64,000 bases of DNA from an uncultured Lachnospiraceae bacterium (GTDB lineage: Bacteria; Bacillota; Clostridia; Lachnospirales; Lachnospiraceae): the NCBI GenBank assembly GCA_947564735.1, contig CANOEC010000017.1:1-64000 (forward strand). Direction: 5' to 3'. Made by a program: the position numbers and the translations under genes. The notes beneath the pieces were generated by a model. The model was not told the DNA's origin. It worked only from the letters and a program-made list of their open reading frames with translations, and did not search any database. Shown piece by piece: positions 53,774 through 62,522 of this stretch. Within the stretch, counting starts at the first letter, position 1, and each line of letters opens with the position of its first letter.

Positions 53774-54859
53774 ATGAAAAGTACACAGAGAAAAAAAACG
53801 AAAAGAAAACAACGTCAGAATCAGAGAATCGTAATCGCATGCACTGTTGCGGCAACAGCGCTTCTTCTTATCTTATATTTTGTGCTCCGTCAGCATTTTT
53901 CTAAGACGACAGACATCGTTGCAATGCCTGCCGCCAGTCCGGAGCCGCCCGGTGTTATCACGGATTATCTTAGGATTTCCGACCTTGTCACAGCAGACGA
54001 CGGCGATATTCTGGCCAATCCCTATGCCGATTTGAGCGTCCCTACCTATCTGACCAAGGTAAAGGATACTTATTTTCTCGTGGACTGCTACCACAATCAG
54101 GTCATCTATAACGATAATCTGTCCGCCCCGCTCTTAGAATGGCATGTGATGACGGACGACATCGACAAAGGTCACACCCTTGCAAGCGACGGCGCCGTAT
54201 ATCTGGTAGACGATACGGAACGGCACCGCATTCTTATTTTTGAGCAAAAAAACGGACGCTATGTGCACACCCAGACCTTTGACGATATCGGGAACCGTCC
54301 CCACTATATTATATATGATGCGCCCACGGACACCTTCTATGCATGGAGTTCCATGAGCGGCGAAATGTACCTGTTCCGCCATAATCCGGATGATATGCGC
54401 ATGTACCTGACCGAAATACGCCGCATAGAAGCTCTCGACAACGTTTATGTACGCTCGTTTACGATTATCGGCAGCGATATCTATTTCGTCTCGGGTAATT
54501 CGTCCATTATCCGTGCCGACCTTGCGAGCTTTGAGATACTGGAAACCTATCCTGTGCCCGACTCTCTTGCCGGCATGATCCAATTGACCCGTATTCAGGA
54601 TTACTTCTATATTACTGTCTCTACAGATATTACCGGCAATCAGGATTATGCCACCATGCTCCGCACAAAAGACCTTGCTGCGCTGGCGGATGGGGACTAT
54701 GAAGATATTTATTCCTATTTTATCGGCGGCGGCACGCCCTACTATGTCACAGAATTTGATAACGCATATTATTTAACTGAGCACCGCCTGCCGGGACACT
54801 CCGTATGGCGTTTCCAAGTAGAGAACAATGAAATTGTAAATGTGGAAACTATTTACTGA
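53774..54859 (+). CDS. Membrane-anchored beta-propeller-like protein, unknown
   Basis: A 361-residue protein with a very basic N-terminus (KSTQRKKTKRKQRQNQR), one membrane segment (about 20-40) and an extracellular domain of short beta repeats (YFLVDCYHNQVIYND, GAVYLVDDTERHRILIFEQ, DIYFVSGNSSIIRADL) compatible with a propeller. The start at 53774 follows AGGAAA. The family is not recognised. It stands alone on the plus strand with its own promoter, between the acyltransferase and the IS remnants. Confidence 0.7.
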   Translation: MKSTQRKKTKRKQRQNQRIVIACTVAATALLLILYFVLRQHFSKTTDIVAMPAASPEPPGVITDYLRISDLVTADDGDILANPYADLSVPTYLTKVKDTYFLVDCYHNQVIYNDNLSAPLLEWHVMTDDIDKGHTLASDGAVYLVDDTERHRILIFEQKNGRYVHTQTFDDIGNRPHYIIYDAPTDTFYAWSSMSGEMYLFRHNPDDMRMYLTEIRRIEALDNVYVRSFTIIGSDIYFVSGNSSIIRADLASFEILETYPVPDSLAGMIQLTRIQDYFYITVSTDITGNQDYATMLRTKDLAALADGDYEDIYSYFIGGGTPYYVTEFDNAYYLTEHRLPGHSVWRFQVENNEIVNVETIY

Positions 54860-55009
54860 GCCGGTTTGGGGTCTAACGAAATGGAAAAAATGGGGATTTT
54901 TATCAGCTTATTTTGTGCATTTTGAAAATTTTAGAAGCATGAACTTGGGTAAACCTTGGATAACCTTGAGTAAATCTTGTTTATTTTGAAACAAATTTAT
55001 TTAGGTTCG

Positions 55010-55292
55010 TCTAAAACATATGACCCTTTCTACTGCAATGCGGTCATCATTATCTTGATATGCTTCCCTCTTGTCAATCTTCTCAGCTTTTTTCGGTCTG
55101 CCAAGTACCGAACCTAACATCCTGATGCCATGCTGTCTGCAATAACCAAGATTGCTTCTGTTACGGTATATCTGGTCTGCGAGTACCCGCTCTGGATAAT
55201 GCCCGGTTCTGGCACGGTAGTTTTCTACCGCCCTGTTCAGCACATCACACTCATTGTAAGCATCAAAGGACATCCTTTCAATCCGTGCCATG
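55010..55292 (-). pseudogene. IS5-like transposase fragment
   Basis: The minus strand encodes SFDAYNECDVLNRAVENYRA, YPERVLADQIYRNRSNLGYC and GIRMLGSVLGRPKKAEKID, the central-to-C-terminal part of an IS5/IS1182-type DDE transposase. The upstream side ends exactly where the IS3-family element begins, and the downstream side is cut after RIAVERV. The 5' half of the gene is not found on the other side of the IS3 element. Confidence 0.8.
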
Positions 55293-55365
55293 TGCCTCAT
55301 ACCCCATTTGATAGACACACCAAACGAATGGTATAATCTATCCAAGAGAGTCAGGAGGAAAGATT

Positions 55366-55650
55366 ATGGCACAGACGTACAGTATCGAATTTAAGGAAGA
55401 GGCGTGTAAGCGAGTCCAGTCAGGAGTACCTGCCGCACAAGTTGCAAGAGAGCTGGGCATTAATGTAAATATTCTTTATACTTGGATGTCACGGTTTAAG
55501 GAGCATCCGGCAGAACCCTTTGTCGGCAGCGGCAATCTCCATTAGGAGGATGCCGAACTGCGCGCATTGAAAAAGCGGATCCGTGATCTGGAAGAAGAAA
55601 ACGAATTCCTAAAAAAAGCAAGCGCCTTCTTTGCAAAGAACCTGAAGTGA
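55366..55650 (+). pseudogene. IS3-family orfA with in-frame stop
   Basis: The frame starts at the ATG at 55366 behind AGGAGG and encodes a helix-turn-helix (AAQVARELGINVNILYTWMS). It meets a TAG at 55543 and continues in the same frame with EDAELRALKKRIRDLEEEN, a leucine-zipper segment, to the TGA at 55648-55650. The nonsense codon would separate the DNA-binding part from the zipper. Confidence 0.85.
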
Positions 55651-56529
55651 TCCGCTACCTTTACATGGAACAGAACCGTTCCAACTGCCGGATCGCAAAG
55701 ATGGCACAGTGGCTTCAGGTATCAAAAAGCGGTTATTATGCATGGCGGAAGCGTTCCAAAAGCCTCCGTGACCTGGAAAATGAAGTTCTCCTGAAAGAGA
55801 TACGAAGTATCCATGAAGCGTCCCGCGGTATTTACTGCAGTAAAAAAATCACCCATGAAATAAACCGGGGATTGGAAAGAAAAGTCAACCACAAGCGTGT
55901 AGAACGTATCATGCGCGAAAACGTCATCTGGTCGAAAACCCGCAGGAAATACAAGGCAACAACAAATTCAAAGCACTCTCTGCCCGTGGCAGAAAATATC
56001 CTGAACAGGGATTTTAAAGCTGACAGACCAGGGCGGAAAATGGTAAGCGATATCACCTATATCCCGACAGATGAAGGGTGGCTGTATCTTGCCGGAGTCA
56101 TGGATCTGTGCGGTAATAAGATCATTGGCGTATCTATGGACAGCCGGATGACAAAAGACCTTGTGATAGCGGCGCTGCTGGATGCCATCCGACATACAAA
56201 AGCTACGGAAGGCTGTATCCTGCACTCTGACAGGGGCAGCCAGTACTGCTCGCAGGATTATCAGGCACTGGCAAAGGCACATGGATTCATCAGCAGCATG
56301 AGCCGTAAAGGGAACTGCTGGGACAATGCGCCGATGGAAAGCTTCTGAGGGGAAGTTGAAACAGGAATGGTTAAATGAGCAGCATTTCCATACAAGGTCA
56401 GAAGCAGTGTCCGCAGTATTTGAATATATCTGGATATTTTATAACCGGAAGCGCATCCATGAGGCAAACGGATATCTGACACCGGAGGAATATTACCGTC
56501 AGCATGAAACAGATTTGAAAGCAGCATAG
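55647..56529 (+). pseudogene. IS3-family orfB (DDE transposase) with frameshift
   Basis: It overlaps the orfA stop by four bases. The catalytic core is recognisable: SDITYIPTDEGWLYLAGVMD (first Asp), LHSDRGSQYCS (second Asp) and WDNAPMESF (Glu). At 56345-56350 a single inserted A turns TTC-TGG-GGG-AAG into a TGA; the rest, GKLKQEWLNEQHFHTRSEA to YYRQHETDLKAA, continues in another frame to 56529. It cannot make a full transposase without frameshifting. Confidence 0.85.
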
Positions 56530-56694
56530 CGGCTTTTGAATAAATCGTCACACAGGTATAACAGACAGGCAAAAGTTCCTTCTGCCAGCCTGAGCAGATG
56601 AGAAAAAACAAGTAAAACTAAGAACCGGATAGAATCCTTTCGTTTTAGGTGTCTATGCTAGCGGGGACGGGTCACCTAAGTCCTTTTCTTGTCA

Positions 56695-57861
56695 TCAGTC
56701 AATTACCATGTTGTCTTTTCTATATTTCGACTGAACATCAATGAAATCTTCATACATCTTTCCATATTTGCAATAAAGCCCAGCCGATTTAATTAGAGCA
56801 TTCCACTTTTTTATCTTGCTGATATTTCTGTATAGACATGCATATGTTCTCCATCTGTCATAAATATCTTTTTCAAGTTTTGTCACAATTGTTTTAATAT
56901 CTGAACTATCATCAATTCCCATTTTATCCTCTGTGAAATATGAATCCTCCGTAACTTCATCTTCATATATTTCCTTTGAAGTTTTCACGCTTTCCTTCAA
57001 ACCTAGTGCATTTGAAGTTGTCACGTTGTTCGACAAATTTTTCTTTCTAATCCAATCAAGCATTTTCGTATTAAGAATTATCTTATAATAAACATTGTCA
57101 GCAACTCTTTCGCATGTCTCGCAGTTCGACAACAACTCTTCCACACTAATCCTTGGTCTATCAATAAATGCATACACATTATCCTCACCATAGTTGTATT
57201 GAAAATGACTTTCATTTATCGTAATCAAATTAGTTACCATCAGAAGTCTATACACCAAATCAAGATCTTCACTCGCCCTCATTCGTTCATCGAACATTCC
57301 AATCTGCTCCAACAAATCCTTTTTTACAACAATTGTATTGATATGGAAGCAGTAAAAATCCGTTTTTAATATGTACATTAATAGTCGTTCGTCGAATTTC
57401 CAATACTTGTTCTCTCTTGTAATACTCAAATCATTTGCCATGTTATTAAACATCATATCGAACCAACCAAATGAGCCTACCGTATATTTCTTTCCCCATT
57501 TGTTAACATCCCACAACGCACTAACAAACTTCGCATCATTACTTTTCATAGCAATAGCAGACTCGGTCAAATGATTCGTGAACCAAACATCATCCGAATC
57601 AAGAAAAGCAATATACTCCCCTTTAGCTGCACATATTCCGGAATTTCTCGCTCCTGAAGGTCCTTTCATTCTGTTGTTATTTATCATTTTAATTCTAGAA
57701 TCAGTCTTACATATTTCTTCGACACGATTTCTTGTATGATCGGTCGAAGCATCATCCACCACAATTAGCTCCCAGTCAGTATATGACTGATTAATAACCG
57801 AAGATATTGCATCAAGTACTGTATTCTCTCTGTTACACACTGGCATAATTACACTAATCAC
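56695..57861 (-). CDS. Family-2 glycosyltransferase of the radical SAM cluster
   Basis: A 388-residue GT-A glycosyltransferase. The GTG at 57861 is chosen for AAGGAGG six bases upstream. It opens VISVIMPVCNRENTVLDAI, has ELIVVDDASTDHT, GARNSGICAAKG and the metal site FLDSDDVW; the C-terminal 170 residues are helical and charged. It is the last gene of the AT-rich cluster and ends 20 bases before the IS3 element. It could glycosylate the product of the cluster, or belong to surface-polysaccharide synthesis; nothing in sequence decides. Confidence 0.85.
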   Translation of the reverse strand: MISVIMPVCNRENTVLDAISSVINQSYTDWELIVVDDASTDHTRNRVEEICKTDSRIKMINNNRMKGPSGARNSGICAAKGEYIAFLDSDDVWFTNHLTESAIAMKSNDAKFVSALWDVNKWGKKYTVGSFGWFDMMFNNMANDLSITRENKYWKFDERLLMYILKTDFYCFHINTIVVKKDLLEQIGMFDERMRASEDLDLVYRLLMVTNLITINESHFQYNYGEDNVYAFIDRPRISVEELLSNCETCERVADNVYYKIILNTKMLDWIRKKNLSNNVTTSNALGLKESVKTSKEIYEDEVTEDSYFTEDKMGIDDSSDIKTIVTKLEKDIYDRWRTYACLYRNISKIKKWNALIKSAGLYCKYGKMYEDFIDVQSKYRKDNMVID

Positions 57862-57920
57862 AGCTTTCCTCCTTAATTGCATCCAGAACAAACTCTTATA
57901 TTTCCAAAACAAACCTTTGA

Positions 57921-58493
57921 CTACATCCCGAATGGAACTCTTCCTATTATATTGTCCTTCTCCAAAATACGTGTTTCTTCTCCATATATTAATGAATTGT
58001 CAGCCCCTATTCTAAAATAGTTTACATTCTCATACTCACTTACGCGCTTCATAAATTCTTTTATTGTTATATCGTCAAATATTACATTCGCTTTCTCTTT
58101 CTTCCTTTGTTCCTCACCTAAATTATTCTCATTTTGAGCATCCGTAAAAGCAATTGCAAACTCTATCCCAAGAATTCTACATTTTTTCATTGCAAGTTTA
58201 ATACTTTCTAATTGCTTAAATTCCTTGCAAATATATATCGCCTTACTTATCTGACCAAAATACGAATCAACAACGCTATTGTTTATATCCTGATGCGACC
58301 CAATCAAAATGTGCGTGTTCATTTTCAACTGATAATTAATCTGTAGTATTTTCTCTGTATATAAATTCTCTTCCATACCCTTTAATAGCACAATACTACT
58401 GCCATATTTAGAGTATTCCGAACACACCTCTTCGTATTTTTCTATTTCAATTGCTCTTTCCATCGAATAAAACAAAATATACGGCACCTTCAT
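57921..58493 (-). CDS. Unknown protein, possibly a cysteine-free radical SAM relic
   Basis: A protein of 190 residues (ATG at 58493 behind AAAGG; an ATG at 58508 is possible). By eye the order of segments parallels the radical SAM/SPASM proteins upstream: EIEKYEEVCSEYSKYGSSIV corresponds to the strand before GGEP, KMNTHILIGSHQD to TNGT, SKAIYICKEFKQLESI to the SLDG strand, and NYFRIGADNSLIYGEETRIL to the SPASM entry strand (RTDGAVSPC). The CX3CX2C, GGEP and SPASM cysteines are all absent, so it could not be a catalyst of that kind. It may be a non-catalytic partner. The comparison is visual and uncertain. Confidence 0.55.
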   Translation of the reverse strand: MKVPYILFYSMERAIEIEKYEEVCSEYSKYGSSIVLLKGMEENLYTEKILQINYQLKMNTHILIGSHQDINNSVVDSYFGQISKAIYICKEFKQLESIKLAMKKCRILGIEFAIAFTDAQNENNLGEEQRKKEKANVIFDDITIKEFMKRVSEYENVNYFRIGADNSLIYGEETRILEKDNIIGRVPFGM

Positions 58494-58504
58494 AGCTATA
58501 CCTT

Positions 58505-58552
58505 TCATGCAAATTCTTTCGCATTCAGCGAATCCTCATACCTCTCAAGCAT
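58505..58552 (-). other. 15-codon mini-ORF between cluster genes
   Basis: The ATG at 58552 opens MLERYEDSLNAKEFA, ending in a TGA that overlaps an ATG of the next gene (ATGA at 58508). An AAGG lies eight bases upstream inside the end of the PqqD-fusion gene. It could be a translational-coupling leader, a tiny peptide substrate, or chance. Confidence 0.3.
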
Positions 58553-58555
58553 TTT

Positions 58556-59311
58556 CTAAACCTTACGGATTAGCCCCATCGCCTCTAGTTTCGTCAGATA
58601 TTGCATTACTATCTCCTCGTTCAGTCCCACAATTCTCGCAAGACTCTCTTTTTCATTAATTCCATTACATTTTAGCCATATGAGCGCCGCATTATCATCA
58701 ACATCTACTATCTCAAATCGTTTCTCATCAAACAGCTCAACCTTCCCATCCGCTATTCTCCACCTAATACCATTACTCTTTATATACCGTTGCTCCTTTG
58801 CATCAATCGCCTCAATGTAATTGTTTCCATATTTCAAAAACAGCCCCTGTCCGTTTATCTGATACTCTCTTTTCGCATTTCCCGGCAACAGCTCATCAAT
58901 CAAAACAGTTCCTTCCGTGTCAATAATCTGATATGGAGTTTCCTCACCACTCTTATTTTTCAGAGTAAAATGAATCAATTCACCTATAAAGTCAATCTCC
59001 CTCACCTCAATATCATCTACATAATAATAATCAGCTATCGAGGAAAATGATTCAATTACTCTACCGTCCAAATGCATCTTTGTCCGGGCGTGATTCTTAC
59101 CAGCAATTTCCTGTTCGCTGGTATAATGAGAAAAATATTGTTCCCTTGTACCTATAGCCAGCTGACTACCCTCGAACTTGTCTATAACAGATCCCCTAGA
59201 ATCAATAATCGTCAAAGCATAATTCAACATTTTCATTTTACCAGCATTAACCGTCTTAAAATGAATTATTACATCCTCACATTTTGCTACTCTTTTGGGA
59301 AATATCGACAT
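58556..59311 (-). CDS. Beta-sandwich protein with C-terminal PqqD-like (RRE) domain
   Basis: A 251-residue protein. Residues of about 1-150 look like two Ig/CARDB-like beta-sandwich units (YALTIIDSRGSVIDKFEGSQ, then IHFTLKNKSGEETPYQIIDT). The last 60 residues (VELFDEKRFEIVDVDDNAAL, IWLKCNGINEKESLARIVGL, then a final helix KLEAMGLIRKV) have the strand-strand-helix-helix pattern of PqqD, the domain that binds RiPP leader peptides. PqqD-like domains are normally alone or fused to the radical SAM enzyme, so this fusion is unusual. AAAGGAT precedes the ATG. It lies between the PP-loop gene and the radical SAM relic, in one operon. Confidence 0.65.
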   Translation of the reverse strand: MSIFPKRVAKCEDVIIHFKTVNAGKMKMLNYALTIIDSRGSVIDKFEGSQLAIGTREQYFSHYTSEQEIAGKNHARTKMHLDGRVIESFSSIADYYYVDDIEVREIDFIGELIHFTLKNKSGEETPYQIIDTEGTVLIDELLPGNAKREYQINGQGLFLKYGNNYIEAIDAKEQRYIKSNGIRWRIADGKVELFDEKRFEIVDVDDNAALIWLKCNGINEKESLARIVGLNEEIVMQYLTKLEAMGLIRKV

Positions 59312-59365
59312 CGAATTCTATATCCTTTCTGGTGGTATTTGCGCCGCTAGAAGAGCATTTGCTAC

Positions 59366-60250
59366 TTAGGATTCTGTGTCATTTCTACCTAATTTCAACG
59401 CTTCCTGCCTACTTATATAGCCCATTCTTATATCATAATTCCACTCGTTAATATCTAGTTCATATTTGTTTTTGTGATAGAACATATCCCTTGCTTCTTT
59501 GTGATACGTGCAATCGAAATGTTCTTCCTTATTCTGCCGCCACCCGAGCTGCATATCCAAATCTTTTTCCATCTCTTCCTGTGTTACATCGTGATAAAAA
59601 AAATATCCAATGTATGGTAATGGCTCACTGTCAGCATATGCATAATAATTCAGAAGAGCCTCCTTGTATTTCTCATTTTGATACATTTCACTAAAAGGTC
59701 GTTCCCCCTTATTGAGACCATATGTGCCAAACATTTGCCGCCTTGATCTTCCGTGAAATACATAATCAACATTGTATTTTCTTGCCTCATTCATAATTGC
59801 AGTATACATTATCTGCGAGCATCCAAGACAAGGTGCCCCGCTAATTTCAATTGACGTATCGTAAGCCATCTTCAAAAGGTTCTTATCTAACACAATGAAT
59901 ATGTGGTCAACCCCTAGCTTTTCAGTGCTTCTAACCACATTCTCCTTAGCAAGTTCAGACAGATATCCGTTGTCAAACGTAACAGCCAATACCCTCATAT
60001 TGTACTTTGTTACCAGTTTCAACAAGACATACGAGCTGTCTTTACCACCCGATACTCCTAATATGGCATCATATTTTTTTCTGCTATTTTTACACTTATT
60101 GACTTCATCGAGAAATGACTTTTCCAGTGCGTCGCACTTGCATAAGGCATTTTTGATTTTGGGAAATGACCTGCAAGCATTACATAGACCATCTCTAATC
60201 TCAACGTATGGCATTGTAGAATTGTTCAAACATTGGCAACATTCTTTCAT
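59366..60250 (-). CDS. WbuX/WbpG-like PP-loop ATPase (N-acetyl sugar amidotransferase type)
   Basis: A 294-residue enzyme. The N-terminal zinc-ribbon-like cysteines (CCQC and CNAC, residues about 4-26) and the PP-loop GVSGGKDSSYVL (about residue 65) match the N-acetyl sugar amidotransferases WbpG/WbuX, which adenylate a sugar carbonyl and use ammonia to form an acetamidino group. AVTFDNGYLSELAKENV and APCLGC (a possible second metal or thiol site) follow. The ammonia-supplying HisH/HisF-like partners are not in the window. A role other than sugar amidation, for example amidation or thiolation of a peptide, is possible. No clear ribosome binding site precedes the ATG. Confidence 0.75.
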   Translation of the reverse strand: MKECCQCLNNSTMPYVEIRDGLCNACRSFPKIKNALCKCDALEKSFLDEVNKCKNSRKKYDAILGVSGGKDSSYVLLKLVTKYNMRVLAVTFDNGYLSELAKENVVRSTEKLGVDHIFIVLDKNLLKMAYDTSIEISGAPCLGCSQIMYTAIMNEARKYNVDYVFHGRSRRQMFGTYGLNKGERPFSEMYQNEKYKEALLNYYAYADSEPLPYIGYFFYHDVTQEEMEKDLDMQLGWRQNKEEHFDCTYHKEARDMFYHKNKYELDINEWNYDIRMGYISRQEALKLGRNDTES

Positions 60251-60469
60251 GATATATTTTCTATAAGGCTAACGTCGTAGTCTCATTCCCTTTCCTGTCA
60301 TAATTATGCAAAAAAATCAGGTTGTCTGCCTTCAGCATTCCTACCATAAACCTTGGCTGTCATCAGGTGTGTCAATTTCTTACATAAGCACGCCTTTAGT
60401 CTGACCACTTTTCAGCCTAACTTATTCTTATGCCACGCCACCTAATTGCAATCGTATAGTTCCTAGGCT
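60251..60469 (-). other. Intergenic gap within the radical SAM cluster
   Basis: A 219-base gap between the third radical SAM gene and the PP-loop gene, otherwise the widest in this tightly packed cluster. It holds only very short reading frames (for example MTAKVYGRNAEGRQPDFFA on the minus strand) without good ribosome binding sites. No terminator hairpin was recognised; a promoter for the downstream genes could lie here. Confidence 0.4.
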
Positions 60470-61429
60470 TTACAGCGGGCACATTTCATCCTTCTCGAAT
60501 ATTCCCGAATATGCTCTGCACCCTCCACATACGTAGTTAAACTCACATTTACCGCACTTATAGAAATCTCGATTTCGCAATTTTTCAAGTATCGGAGAGT
60601 TGTTCCATATTGTGCTAAAATCATTTTCATGAAGATCACCAACCTTTTCTCTGAGGAATATACAAGGATATACTACACCATTACTATCTATTCCAATACT
60701 TTTAACTCCTGCTGTACAACTCATTCTATCATTGTCTACATTTGCACCGTCTTTCATCATAAGAATTGGAAGAATCGGATCATCTATTGCAATATCAAGT
60801 GTTTCCGAATAGATTTTGCTTAATTCAAGTATTTTCCGAAGATATTCTTCCTTTGGTGGAAGTAGCGAGATGTTCTCTTTTCCTTTTCCTGCTGGGACAA
60901 CGCGTCGATAGAAGATTCTATCAATTCCAATCTCATTGGCTACATCAAGATTATACATTAACGTACTTAGATTTCTGCTTGTAATAGTAACATTCATCTG
61001 CGTTCTAAGTCCTAATGATTTCGCATATTTTAAAGCTTCAATTGCTCTCTCATATGCGCCATCAACACCTCTAAAGCTGTCATGAAGTTCCCTTGGACCA
61101 TCAAGTGACACCTGTAGAAAGCTTAAACCATTGTCTACAAGTTCCTTTCCAATCTTACTAAACAGCCATCCGTTAGAAGATAATCCAACATCAATACTTG
61201 CCTTTGTTAATCTGCTAACAATACTTACAATTCTCGGATTAACCAAAGGTTCACCGCCAGATATATTAACAGACAGAATATCATTTTCTATTATCTCTTC
61301 AATAATCTTATTTTCCAAATTCACATCTTCACTGATGCTAGACATATATGCACGACAATGAGGGCATTTGTAATTACAATTATTGGTGATTTCCCATACA
61401 ACAGCTATTGGTGATTTTAATTTATTCAT
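60470..61429 (-). CDS. Radical SAM/SPASM protein 3
   Basis: A 319-residue enzyme. CX3CX2C is CNYKCPHC (about residue 20), the GGEP motif is ISGGEPLVN, and LSSNGWLFS and VSLDGPRELHD follow. The SPASM domain has CTAGVKSIGIDSNGVVYPC and the cluster CGKCEFNYVCGGCRA, ending CPL, enough for one or two auxiliary [4Fe-4S] clusters. SPASM enzymes mainly modify peptides (thioether, C-C crosslinks, decarboxylation). The ATG at 61429 overlaps the stop of the preceding gene (ATGA); GTGGAG lies upstream. Confidence 0.9.
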   Translation of the reverse strand: MNKLKSPIAVVWEITNNCNYKCPHCRAYMSSISEDVNLENKIIEEIIENDILSVNISGGEPLVNPRIVSIVSRLTKASIDVGLSSNGWLFSKIGKELVDNGLSFLQVSLDGPRELHDSFRGVDGAYERAIEALKYAKSLGLRTQMNVTITSRNLSTLMYNLDVANEIGIDRIFYRRVVPAGKGKENISLLPPKEEYLRKILELSKIYSETLDIAIDDPILPILMMKDGANVDNDRMSCTAGVKSIGIDSNGVVYPCIFLREKVGDLHENDFSTIWNNSPILEKLRNRDFYKCGKCEFNYVCGGCRAYSGIFEKDEMCPL

Positions 61430-62436
61430 AGAAAACACTCCACATCCTCGCCCAAATAGTCTCCAGTTAATAAAAATGCTGCAGCTCGGCATCCGCCACA
61501 CACAAGGCGATAATCACATCTTCCACATTTACCTAACAACTTTCTATTTAGTAGATTTTCAAATACATCTGAAGAATATATATCTTCTATAGAATTCTTG
61601 ATAATATTTCCATACGATACATCCAGTAACGAGCATGGCGATACTGCTCCATCAGTTCTTATAGCAGGTCCACCTATTGCAGCAGAACATCCCGTACACT
61701 TAAGGTTATATTTTTTCATTATCTCATTTGCCATATCAGCATTCTCAATGTTCTTCTGCGGGAAATCACACACAATACGGGTATACTTCTCGTATTTCTT
61801 TGAATATAAATCAATCTTATCATACAGTTCCTTCAAGCCCTCTTTACCAAGATTATATTTTCCAGCCATAACATTTTTAGGAATATAGCGTTTAAAACCG
61901 ATTATCTGTATAGGAAAATTCTTCTCAAAAATTAGAAATTCAATAAAATCCTCCATTTTGCTAATATTAAGCATCGATATAACAGAGCTAATATGGACAT
62001 TAATTTGATCTGAATATTCGCATAAAAGCGCAATATTAGCAATAGTGGTCTTAAATGTACCTTCGCCTCTGGTCGCATCATGCTCCTGCTCAAGTCCATC
62101 AAGACTTATCTGAAAATAATTCACTCCTGCTTCGATAAGTTGCTCAATCAGCTCCCTGTTCAGAAGTGTTCCATTAGTATTAATTGTTATTACAGGAATA
62201 TAGCTCTTAACAAGCTCAATTGCCTGAACTATATCCTTTCTTACAAGTGGCTCACCTCCACTAATAAATATTGCTTTAGTGTGGTATTCGTGCAATTTCT
62301 TACAGATAGTCTCAATCTCTGCAAGAGACATGTTATATTTAATCTTTTCAAGTCGGCAATGCTTACAACGAAGGTTGCAATCAGTAGTAATATCAATGGT
62401 TGCCGTATACAAATATCTGTATAATGTCTCGTTCAT
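61426..62436 (-). CDS. Radical SAM/SPASM protein 2
   Basis: A 336-residue enzyme starting at 62436 behind AAGGAG. CX3CX2C is CNLRCKHC, GGEP is ISGGEPLVRKD, then TINTNGTLLNRE and ISLDGLEQEHDATRGEG. The SPASM part has CSAAIGGPAIRTDGAVSPC, CGRCDYRLVCGGCRAA and a final Cys in LGEDVECFL, the same ending as in protein 1 (LGEDTVCWR). The shared ending suggests that proteins 1 and 2 are recent paralogs. It is translationally coupled to protein 3 through a four-base overlap. Confidence 0.9.
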   Translation of the reverse strand: MNETLYRYLYTATIDITTDCNLRCKHCRLEKIKYNMSLAEIETICKKLHEYHTKAIFISGGEPLVRKDIVQAIELVKSYIPVITINTNGTLLNRELIEQLIEAGVNYFQISLDGLEQEHDATRGEGTFKTTIANIALLCEYSDQINVHISSVISMLNISKMEDFIEFLIFEKNFPIQIIGFKRYIPKNVMAGKYNLGKEGLKELYDKIDLYSKKYEKYTRIVCDFPQKNIENADMANEIMKKYNLKCTGCSAAIGGPAIRTDGAVSPCSLLDVSYGNIIKNSIEDIYSSDVFENLLNRKLLGKCGRCDYRLVCGGCRAAAFLLTGDYLGEDVECFL

Positions 62437-62522
62437 CCTGTGCTCCTTACTTATATTATTCTGACATTTTACCAGCCTCAACCTATGAATGACTTATTAT
62501 TTCAAATCTCTAGGTAAATGAT

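Larger units (their letters stand above)
55293..56674 (+). mobile_element. Degenerate IS3-family insertion sequence
   Basis: The element is about 1,380 bases. The left end TGCCTCATACCCC...ATAGACACACC and the reverse complement of the right end TGACCCGTCCCCG...ATAGACACCTA are imperfect terminal inverted repeats of about 39 bases sharing ATAGACAC and AAACGAA. Two overlapping frames, orfA and orfB, lie inside, both damaged. No matching target duplication is visible at the flanks (CCATG versus CCTAA), suggesting rearrangement after insertion. It marks the border between the GC-balanced region and the AT-rich cluster. Confidence 0.85.

Noticed and set aside
54944-54979. Three imperfect copies of a 10-11 base unit (CTTGGGTAAAC type)
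   Set aside because: Too short and degenerate to be a CRISPR or a functional array; likely chance or slippage.
60268-60420. Short frame MTAKVYGRNAEGRQPDFFA as RiPP precursor
   Set aside because: No ribosome binding site, no start context and no leader-like feature.
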